DNA from: Yamagishiella unicocca
Lineage: Eukaryota; Chlorophyta; Chlorophyceae; Chlamydomonadales; Volvocaceae
DNA: 64,000 nucleotides
Assembly (NCBI GenBank): GCA_003116995.1
Contig: BDSL01000101.1
Location: 1 to 64,000 of the forward strand
Reading direction: 5' to 3'
Below are positions 54,919 through 64,000 of the stretch, one piece after another; the stretch's first letter is position 1, and each line of letters begins with the position of its first letter. The translations under genes and the position numbers were made by a program. The notes beneath the pieces were generated by a model. That model ran no database searches and was not told the DNA's origin. It saw only the letters and a list, made by a program, of their open reading frames with translations.

Positions 54919-55324
54919 GAGGTTCGGCGGCTGCAGACTGGTGGTGGAACGTGGCTAGGCAGCCGTACAGGGCTGCACGAGGTCTCGACATGAGCGCAGA
55001 CACGCCGCTTGCCTGTGTCGCCACCATTCGTTGGACGACCCCTCCGCCGGTGGAGACGTGAGGAGCGCCACTGCCGGTTCAGTCACCGCCTTGCTGTCCC
55101 GAAAACTCTCCCTGGAGCGAAGTGATGGGGGATCGGAAAATGTAGGGGAATTGGGCTAGTCCGCGAACACAATCATGCCACGTTGTGGAGCACCGGAGGG
55201 TAAGTCTGATCGGCACTGATAGAGCTAGGGTTGCAGCAACATAATTGCCGTTGCGGGTCCCAGAAGACAGACTTGCAGCAACCGGATAACCGTTTGCAAA
55301 CGACGCACCTATCTTGGATACCTT

Positions 55325-55855
55325 CCTAATGGCATCTGGCTGCGGGTGATCCTGCATCTGGCTGCCGTAGGGGCCCCCTTTCGGCCGCATCTGGCTATCG
55401 GGAACCCGCATCTGGCTGCCGTAAGGGCCCCCCTTCGGCCGCATCTGGCTGCTTTGAAACCGCATCTGGATACCGACGAAGTCGCATTTGGCTGTCAGCC
55501 TCCTCGGCCGCATCTGGCTGCGCTCAAAGCCGCATCTGTCTGCCTAGAAAGACGCATCTAACTGCCCCCTCCGCCGCATCTGGCTGCCGCCTCAGCCGCA
55601 TCTAGCTGCCAGCGCCCACCCCCTTCCCCGCATCTGGCTGCCTCCCAACCCGTATCTAGCTGGCAGTGGCCCCCCCCTTCCTCGCATCTGGTTGCCCTGA
55701 AAGCTGCATCTGGCTGGCAGGAGGCCCCCCCTCAGCGGCATCTGGATACCCCAAAACCCGCATCTAGATACTGAAGGTGCCCCCCTTCGGCCGCATCTGG
55801 CTGCCGGTGGTCCGGCATCTTCGTTCAGGTGCCTACCCGCATCTGAGGCCCGGTA
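55325..55855. repeat. Degenerate cGCATCTGGCTG-type tandem repeat at a duplication junction
   Basis: About 20 occurrences of (c)cgcatctggctgc or close variants (gcatctagctgc, gcatctggatacc), separated by GC-rich spacers of about 10-35 bases. Some spacers carry gtagggccccccttcggc. It fills exactly the gap between the end of A' homology (about 55315) and the start of block C homology (about 55866). Not coding: the frame changes between units. Confidence 0.9.
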
Positions 55856-55865
55856 ATACCCTCCT

Positions 55866-58800
55866 GCTGCGCCTACATTCCACGCGCACTCCTCATTCAA
55901 GTGTCTTGATACACTGGCCCACCGGCCATAGGCCCCATCCCGCAGGGCCCTGCAGGGGCTTTCCGCCAGTAGGCGCGTCACGCGCAATCTGCTCCAGCAA
56001 ATAGTTATAGGCGGCAACCCCTCCCCTGTTCACTAGCGTAACGTGCGCAACAAATCGATAGCGGCTTAGTCCTGTTGCAACGGTAAACATTTCCGGATCA
56101 TGAGAAGAGCTAGCCGGTTCCAATCACTTCCGCTAAGCTGCGTTCCAGCAGCCACACATAGTTCCGTTCGAAAGCCAACGGCCTTCAAGACCAAGCCTTG
56201 CCTTGACTTGGTGTCCGAGGCGCAGCTGACACACTGGTGTACGCCCCAACCGAGCACTCACGAGGCACATGAACAAACGAACAAACCGTGCCGCGGAAAC
56301 ATTGCGCGTTGTAGCTAGTATACAGCTAGTCGATGAAAGTCTCATACAAAATGAAGAAGAAGAAGAAGAAGAACAACAACAACGGCAACACCTGTTGATG
56401 TCTGGACACTCATGCCAAGTCTTGTCTTTCCTGTTGGGCAGCAACCAGCGCTACAGGGAGAGTGCACGACACGGCTGCTCCCGTCACTCCACCATGACCC
56501 CCTCCTAAGGCAGGCAGGCAGCTGCTGGCAGCATATCCCACATTGCGCAACTAGCCGGTCCCGCAACTCCGCCCACGTCCCTCTCCTTACCATCCTCCCT
56601 CACGTCCTCCCTGGACATTCGGCCTGGCCCTTGTCAGGCAGCAGGATCCTCCAGGTCATGCGGGGCTTCCGCACTGGGTCTGCCGCCGCAACCGAATCGG
56701 TCGCCGGTGCGGCGCTGTGGGACCCGTCCGGAGGCTCCAGGGAGGAGCCGGATGGCCGTACAACGCGGAAGTCCCTCCAGGACCTGATCGGCTGGGAGCC
56801 GAACACGGAGGCGGGGTCGTCCAGCGGGGCGGCGGGAAAGGCACCCATGAGGGGGCCGCCGCCGCCGCTGCTGCTCGCTCGCCCTGCGGCGTCCAGGCCT
56901 GCTGCTGCGTCCTCTTGCTTTATCCCTACATGGAGCCCCGCAGCAGAGGCTGCCCCCGACCCGCCAGCCCTATCGTCGCCAGCGGCTGCAGGCGCCGCGG
57001 GGTCTTGCCGCCCGCCGCTCTGGCCGTGATCTGCTGGGAGCGACTGTGCTGCCGCCCCTGCTGCTCCGCCGTGCGGCGCTGCGGCTGAGCGCCCGCCCGC
57101 CGCCTGACCGTCCGACCATGCCGCCCAGCGCGCCTCCTCCTGGGCCCGGCCGCCGCCGTGCGTGTAGCCGGGAGAGTGCCGGCCGCCGTCGGCGGAGCTG
57201 CGGCCGAGCCCACCGCCGCGCCACCGGCCGCCGCCTGGGTGCTGCGGAACCCCAGCCTGCCTGCCTCCGAAGTACTCGTCGCGCCAGGCGGCCCTCTCCG
57301 GGCTGCGCGACCTAGGGCGCGGCCCAGGTCCAGGGAGGTACCTGGCGCGGGGATCCATGCCCCCGTCCCGCAACTCCCAAGGCCTCTCCCCGCTCGGTCG
57401 CGTCGGGAGGCCGCCGAAATGGCGCTGCTCCCTTTCCCTCTCCCGGTCCACATTCCGCATGCCGCCCATACGGCGCTCGTGCTCGAAATTACATTGCCGC
57501 TCCAGCTCCCTGTCCCCCTCCCAGCTCCGTTCTCGTTCTCTGGGCCCCTCCCAGCTCCGTTCTCGCTCTCTGGGCCCCTCTCTGCCCCCCTCCCAGCTCC
57601 GTTCTCGTTCTCTGGCCCCCTCCCAGCCCCCGTCTCGGTGCCGGCCTCGCTCCCACCCTCCTTCTCTTTCCAGCCCCTCCCGCTCCCGCGTCGTCCGGGT
57701 ATCGTCCCTCTCCCTGCTCCTGTTCCTCCGCCCGGCTTGCGGCGCCTCGGCGCCCCTGCCTCGCCGTTCCTCCGCTCGCCGCTCCTCCCCTCGCCGTTCC
57801 TCCCCTCGCCGTTCTGCTCCTCCGACCCGCGCGCCGCAGCCCTGAGGCGCAGACCTCCGGCCCTCCGCGCCCACCGAGCCGTCAGAGCACTTCGCAGCTG
57901 CCTCGGTGGGGGCCCGCCGCATCAGCTCCGGCGGCGGGTTCGAAGCTTCCCGCTTCACCACGACAGAGGCACCGTGCGGTTCACGGACGGACTCCGATAA
58001 GCCAGCAGCGGCCCCGGCGGCTGAGAGGCGCGGCGGCGGCGGCAGGTACCCCGCTGCGGACTGCGTCTGTCCGCTGACGTTGCTGGGATAAGCAGCTGAT
58101 TCAGGTGGCGGCTTCTCAGTGGGGGCGTTGAGCGCTGCCGGTTGGAGCGTGGGCGGTGCTGCTGCCGAGTCGTCGGCAGGCACAGCGGGCTCGCGCCCCC
58201 CCCAGAGCACTTGCTCTGGCGTCAGCCCCTCATCCTCTAGCATCTCCCACGCCTCCGCCAGCTCCCGCCACCAGCCCGCCCCGTAGTCTCGCAGCAGCTG
58301 CTCGCCGGGGGCGATGTCCCGCAGCGCCACCAGCACCGGCAGCACCAGCCCGCGCACGGAGATGGGGAGCACCTGAACAGGGGGAGGGTGATGAAGAGTG
58401 CTCGGAATGGTACTACTCTGCCACGGCATTAGCACTTCGGCGCGCTTAGTCCGGCAGCCGTAGGATCGTGGGGCGCAGCCCCGGTTGTGAGCCGCGCTGG
58501 CGCTCTACGGCAGGCCGGTGTCTGACTCGCTGGACGAGCCAGGACGTGACCTAGTAACATAACCCCGCTCACCAGGCAATTCGCCTTGGCCGCGGCTTCC
58601 AGGGAGTCCACGTCGTTGCCGTCCACCCAGGCACGTGGTTGGACCCGTGGGTCGTTGATCAGCGCTGCCAGGTTGCCGTATCCCAGCATGGACAGCAGGG
58701 CCGCCGGCATGGACGACTCTGGGGGGGCCGGGGCGGGGCGCATTCACGCGCACGCATTGGGGGAGAAGGGTTAACCGAAGCGGTTGGAGCATACCCGACG

Positions 58801-60865
58801 TGCATACCCCATCCTCTACGGCACCCTGTGTATCGATTCACGGGACAAAACAGATGCCCAAACACAGCCGTGTACAGCTCGACGGCTGCCCCTGGGGTGC
58901 AATTGCCGCACGAGGCTAGGAAGGGCCCCCAGCGTACCTTCGCCTGCAGCCCCAGCAGCCGCCGTCGCGCCTCGCTGCTGCGGCTGCGCCTCCGCCTCCC
59001 ACGTAAGCGGCCACAGGAACGAGCACATCAGGTACTGCCAGGCGGTAGCCGTCGCACCCAGCTGCGCCGCGATGGTGGGCCCCATACGGCGTTGCAGCTC
59101 GGCCTTGGCCTCAGCCCCGCAGGCTCGGAAGCCCAGAGACTCGACGCGTCCCGCCGCGGGTAGCACGTAGCCACCCGCCACCCCCAGCACCGCGTTCTTC
59201 TTGATGGGGACGGCGGCCTCCAGCCCGTAGCCGCCGCGGGCAGGGTCCGGGCACAGCCGCAGCCCGTCGATCCACTTTGGGTCCTCTGGTAGCTTGGCGT
59301 CGCTGCTGCCGGCCTCCCCCTGGAGCCCCAGTAACCGCGCCAGCCGGTTACAGATGATGTTGCGGCTGAGGCCGTGGCGACGGAACGCAGCCGCCCAAGG
59401 GGGAGTGGGTTGGTCGCCAGTGGCGGCAGTGTGAGCCGCCGCGCCGGCGACGGAGCCGGCGTCCACGGCCGAGTCGACGCCGGCGATGAACATCTGTCGC
59501 TTCACGACGTCTGTTCGCGCCAGCGGGCAGCCAAGGCGCTTCTCCCACTCCTCCTGGATTCGGGGCACCGCCTGCCGCATCTCCGGGGGGAAGGTGAGGC
59601 TGCAAAGCCGCAGCTCGCCGGGCTGCAGCGCCGGCAGCTGCCCGGCAGGCACGTAGCCGTGAAGGTGCTTGATGGAGGCAGCTGGCAGGACGCACGGCAC
59701 GGCGGCGGCGGCGGCCGCCGCCGCCGAGGCCGCTGCAGGCTCGCCCAGCTGCGCAGCTTCCGGCGGTGCACCGGCCCCGGCGGCGGCCCCCGATGCTGCT
59801 GCTGCTGCCGCCGGCACCAAGGGCATCCGGATGTCCGGTGCAGGCGCCGACGTCGTGGCGGTGGCCACCGGCCTCCCGGACGGGCGCCACGAAGACCGGC
59901 CTCGGCCTGCCCCTGCCCCCGTCCTTGCGCCCGCACCGTTGCTGACGTCAGCTCCTCCCTTTGAAGGGCTGCCCGAGCCAGGGCCCGAGCTACAACCCGC
60001 GCCAGCGGCTGCTGCTTCCGTCACGGGCTCCACCTTCACGCGAGCACACACCGGCCGAGGCGACAGCGGTGGCGGCGGCGCCATGCCCGGCTGCTGCTGC
60101 GGGGCCGCTGCCGTCGTCGCACTCGGCGCCGGGACTGCACCACCGCTGCCACCCGCCGGCGGTTGCGCTCCGGAACCACCGCTGTCGCCTCGCCACTCAC
60201 CGGGCGGTCGGCCTAGCCGGCTTACCAGCGGCATGTCATCCCAGCTGCTGTAGTCGAGCCCGTCAATGGCGCGTCGAGGCCCGTGCCTTCCAAGAGGCAC
60301 GTCATCCTCGCTGCCGCTGCCATCGCCGCCGCGCTCTGCTTTCATCGCCGCGCTTCGTTGACCTCGCGACCAAGGTGCCGCCTCCGCCGCGGCTGCTCCC
60401 AGCTGCCGCTCCTTCCGCCGAACCAGCGGCGCCGCCAACTGCTGCAGCCGGCCCCCGTCGCGGCTGCTCGATCTCCACACGGTAATAGTAAACGTCGTGT
60501 CGCTGCCCGCTGTGGGAGCGAACTGGACCACGTCCCTGGGCTGCATGCCCATGAAGCGCATCAAGCGGGTCATCTGATGCAGCCGTGTTTTTCGCGCTCC
60601 GTGAGGCACGAGGCCGACCTGCAGGCCCGGCGAAACCCAGCCGCGTCAGGACAGGATGTACGGCACGGTCAGGAAAACGGACGCCCCCCCTCCCCTGGAG
60701 CGACGCCACATCGCGGGGCGCCGGCCAGGGACCAACCGGGTCTAGGCCCGGTCCCCAGATCCAGATCCAGATCCCGACCGAAACGCGAACGACATCGCTC
60801 TGCTCCGGCGCACGGCGTCCCCGTACCCCCGCCCCGTTGCCTACCGTCCCCATACCCCCGCCCCG
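55866..60865 (-). repeat. Segmental duplication C (partner of 44817-49873)
   Basis: Right-hand member of the 11,049-base-offset pair. It includes a conserved GAA/CAA microsatellite (56351-56380, matching 45302-45331). Beyond about 60865 only gene C has the exon 2/exon 1 sequence. Confidence 0.95.
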
Positions 60866-62596
60866 TTGCCTACCGTCCATGGCCCGCCTTCGCCTAGCAG
60901 CGTTAGCTGCACCCTCTCGCCCCTCGCCCGCAGCGCCGCAAACACGCCGTCACCGCTGCACATGCCCGCCGTCAGCGACAAGACCGCTTGCTTCGCGTCC
61001 GATGCCGTCAACATCTTTCCGTACAGCGGGTCGAACCCGCTGGCCGCCCCCTGCTGCTGCTGACCACCGCTGTCTTCGACACGGCGCCGCTTAGGCGGCC
61101 GCTGCGGGCCCGGATCGCCAGCCCTGGTCCCAGCCACGGATCCGCCAGCAGCACGCCCCGCGGCGCCGCGCCTATGGGCTGGCCTGGCGCCGCTGCCCTC
61201 GTCATTCATCTGGCCCCGCTTAGCTTGAACTCCATCACTGTCGCCCTCGCTTTCACCACCACTGGTGGAGCATCTCGCGGCATCGTCACTGTCGCCTCCC
61301 CCGCTGCTGTCGCCTCCCCCGCTGCTGTCGCCGCTCTCGCTGCTGTCACTGCTACTGCTACTGCCGTCGCTGCCGCCGCCGTCGCTTCTCCTAGTGCCGT
61401 CGCTGCCGCTGCCGGTGCTTCTGCTGCTGTTGTCGTTGCCGCTGCCGTCGTTCGTCTTTGGGTCTCCCTCATCGCCGTTCTTATCCTTATCCTCGTCCTT
61501 GCGGTCGCCGCCCATCAGCCCATCCCCCCGGATCGCCTTCACCACCAGCACATCCTCCCCCGGCCGCATCTGAATGCTCACGGCGTCGCCGCTCTGCAGC
61601 TCCTCATCCTGCATCAGCCGCCGCAAGCCGCTCAGCCGCCACAGCACGCTGCGTTTTTTCTTGTCACGGTAGTCGTACAACCCGACTGTGCAGTCGTATA
61701 CCTTGTTGCTGCGCTCGTCGAGCACTTGCACGTCCGTAGTGCCCCGAACGGGTGCTTGGACAAGCCCGTCAAAAAGTCGGCTGCCGGACCTCCCCGAAAT
61801 GGCTAGTGTGCCATCGCGGACCATGCTCCTGTTCAACGTTATGACCTCAGGTAGGGAGCCGGATCCTGCTCGGGGACCTCCGCAGGCCACGCCGCCGCCC
61901 CTAGGCCCGTTACCGTTGACGTCGCCTATTCGCTGACGAGGGCCGCCGCAGCTAGCCGCAGCTCCAGCGGCGGCCGCGGCGGCCGGCGTCTCGCGCGGCG
62001 AGGCAGCACCCCTGGCATCCGGCGGCGGCTTATCCCCTGGGAAGAGCAGGTTGCCGAGCTGGTGCACGACCGCAATTGTGAACCGGCCGCTGTCGTCTTG
62101 TCCGAGGTCGACAACCGTACCTTCCGTCACTTCGTACGTGTCCTGTGGGCAGGGTGGGGAGAGGGGTTCAGGGGCCAGTGCCGGCGGTGGGCATTGAGGC
62201 CGCCAAGGAAACCGGCGGCGAGCTGCTACCGCGTTAAGTGGGGTGGACTGGGCTGGCGAGCATTACGAAAAGGGGGAAGGGAGCAGCACTGACCATCCAG
62301 CTGCGTAGCTTCCGCAGCTGCCACGTCAGCTTGTAACCTTTGCGTACATGGCCTTGCAGCACGACGTCGTGCGTGCTGCCGCTGCTGTCGTAGAGCCGCA
62401 CAGGATACCGCTTGGCATCGCCGTCACCAGGCTCTAGGTCCCCCACGGCCTCGTGCTGCCGAAGCATGGACTCCACGAGCCTCCGTCCATGGCCACGTCC
62501 TGCGCATCTTATTGGCAGTGAACCCTGCTCGGCCAGGCGGTAGGTCATCGTCCGGCGGAAGAGGACTTCAGACCCCGGCTGGACTGTCGCCAACAT
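56600..62596 (-). CDS. Gene C: complete B3-like/SET fusion protein, 5 exons
   Basis: Exons 62596-62294, 62142-60874, 60618-58938, 58718-58573, 58372-56600 join in phase to about 1,723 residues. B3-like 1 spans exons 1-2 (RRTMTYRLAEQGSLPIRC ... KLTWQLRKLRSWM + DTYEVTEGTVVDLGQDD). B3-like 2 is in exon 2 (RSMVRDGTLAISGRSG ... SVLWRLSGLRRLMQDEELQS + GDAV). An acidic Ser/Asp/Gly-rich stretch follows. B3-like 3 spans exons 2-3 (YGKMLTASDAKQAVLSLTAG ... RLMRFMGMQPRDVVQF). SET is in exons 3-5 (GGYGLEAAVPIKKNAVLGVA; LINDPRV; KANCL+VLPISVRG; LRDIAPGEQLLRDYGAGWW). The tail is RER/WEG-rich, ending in a weakly B3-like SWRDFRVVRPSGSSLEPPDG. Compared with gene A it has extra introns (in B3-like 1, and before LGYGN). 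Probably chromatin-associated; enzymatic activity untested. Confidence 0.82.
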
Positions 62597-62599
62597 TTG

Positions 62600-64000
62600 C
62601 GCTCCTCCAGCACACCAAGATGCATAGGTTGGCTTATGTATGGAGTGAACACATCACCGCTCCATCCCTTCATTGAACCGGGGACAAAGGAGGTTGGGTC
62701 CAAAATGGTTGTCAGAAACAATTGATCCAGGAGCACGCTTTCCAAACGTTTGGTTATCAGATACAGTCAACGGACGCGCCACATTTGTCAAATGGCTTCA
62801 CGAGCTCAACGCTATAATGCAGTTGACTGCCGGAGCCAGGAATCTGGCTGGATGTCTCACCTAACAGGAGAGATAACACTCTACGGAAGGAAAAACTATT
62901 TCAGGAAAGAAGAGTATCGGTCCAAGGACAGTCAGCTTCGCCAGTCCTTTGCCTGTGTCGTCCGACTCAATCTGAAGTTTTGGTTCGCTGGCCCTGAGAC
63001 GGGATCGGGATGCAAGACGACTCCTCTGACCGACTTACAAAGTCCGGAACACCTGTCCGACCTGTCCACATCCCAGAAAAACCCTCGCCGCCCCGCTGAT
63101 CGGCTTGGCGATCCCTCAACCCACCCCATAAACCTCAAACCGAAAGTCCGCCGAACTTCACTCCGAACTTCACTCCGAACTTCACGCCGACGTCTGACTG
63201 ATCCTTCGCACCCTCGGGGAGTGCAACAAGGCAGTGGGGCTGTCGAAACTCCGACGAGGCCTCCGGCCCTCCCCTCAGCCCTCCCTGGGCATCCTCGTGG
63301 CCCCAAGAAGCTAGAGCCGAGCCCCCCCCGTCGGGCCTCCAAAACGGTCTGCATGGCTGCAATCCGACCAAGCGCATGCAGAAACACCCCACCTGGTCGG
63401 GGGTCGCTTGCGCTGTGCTGGCTGATCCCTGGCTGGCCTGGAGGGCCTGAGCGGCTCCTGCCTCGTGCCCTTCGTGAGCCGCTTGTCCGCCTGTCTGGTG
63501 CCTACTGCGCCCGGGGCTGTTTTTGGCTTTTTCTCCCGTGCGGTCTGTTCCGCCCAGCTGTTTCCGTTGTCTGCGACCGTGTTGGTGCGTGTGCCTGGGG
63601 TGCCGTCTGCCCGGATTTGCGTTTTCCCCAGTCTTCATGGGCTTGGTTTGTTGGGACTGCCCGTCTTGCTAAAGTCCCTTGTTGGGACTGCCCGTCGTGC
63701 TGAAGTTCCCTTTGCTGGCTGGTTGTTTCGGACGGGGCGTTTTTTCGCGGGTGGGTGGTGCCGGGGGTCCGTCCCCAGCCCATTGGTCCGGGCTGCTGGT
63801 TGGCCCAGGTCCCACCGTTTTGGGGGCGGTGGGCCTCGGGGTGCCTGGGTTGTTTATCGTCGGGGCCCCACCTTGGTTGTGGTGGTGTTTCCTGTTTTCC
63901 CCTTTACCTTTGGGGGCGTCTGCTGGCTGCTAGCCCTGGCTTGTCGTACGGTGAGGTCTTCGTATGGGTCCAAACTCCCCTTGTCTTGGGTTCACCCGGC
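62600..64000. other. No recognisable gene; compositionally distinct right edge
   Basis: 62600-62950 should hold the gene C promoter and 5' UTR. From about 63000 the DNA changes to C/T- then G/T-rich, with a long + frame (62750-63703) whose product resembles nothing I know. Short direct repeats include cgaacttcactc x3 (63153-63184) and a 34-bp near-duplicate around cttgttgggactgcccgtc (63647-63705). It may be part of another mobile element continuing off the window. Confidence 0.35.

Noticed and set aside
13990..62596. Sex-determining or mating-type locus
   Set aside because: Rearranged, repeat-rich structure is suggestive, but no known mating-type gene (MID, FUS1, MTD1 or similar) is recognisable.
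62750..63703. 317-codon + frame at the right edge
   Set aside because: Low-complexity, Pro/Arg-rich product with no recognisable motif, so not called as a gene.

Overview
The window reads as nuclear DNA of a volvocine (Chlamydomonas/Volvox-type) green alga. It is GC-rich, and its genes are split into many small exons with GT-AG introns, commonly with GTGAGC/GTGCGT donors. TGTAA, the usual algal polyadenylation signal, follows several genes. Minisatellites are abundant, proteins are rich in Ala/Gly/Gln/Pro low-complexity tracts, and there is a green-algal J-domain ferredoxin and a decayed Ty3/gypsy-type retroelement. No bacterial-style operons are seen. Exon models below were built by hand from reading frame, splice sites and phase. 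No transcript or homology search was run.

Layout. 1-808 is a 25-bp minisatellite. 992-7209 (-) is an armadillo-like gene that probably runs off the left edge. 7799-10.3k (-) is a HAD phosphatase with 7 exons, and 11156-13788 (-) is a J-domain/ferredoxin fusion with 8 exons. 13990-16738 is a duplicated segment (X) carrying a B3-like gene, followed by a second B3-like gene (16734-17942, +). 19825-19927 is a U6 snRNA gene with an upstream TATA box. 20985-21385 is a B3-like relic. 22658-27227 (-) is a Ser/Thr kinase with 11 exons, one of them only 15 nt.

From 28.5 kb to the right edge the DNA is dominated by one gene family in nested segmental duplications. Gene A (28506-35096, -) encodes about 1,870 residues: three B3-like domains, a SET domain, an RS/Pro-rich region and a fourth, intron-split B3-like domain. 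Gene C (56600-62596, -) is a complete diverged relative of about 1,720 residues. Gene B (45551-about 49569, perhaps with a foreign first exon at 50230-50355) is a near-identical copy of the 3' part of gene C. A' (53341-54918) is a broken copy of the 5' part of gene A. X' (50353-53152) is an inverted copy of X. Between A and B lies a degenerate retroelement with gag-like and protease-like parts on +, a 1.15-kb-arm palindrome, and protease-like and integrase parts on -.

The most interesting content is the cluster of B3-like/SET fusion proteins: apparent sequence-specific DNA-binding modules joined to a protein-methyltransferase domain, amplified and reshuffled locally. B3 assignments are by eye and need profile searches. 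The SET call is firmer because the C-terminal SET signature is clear.
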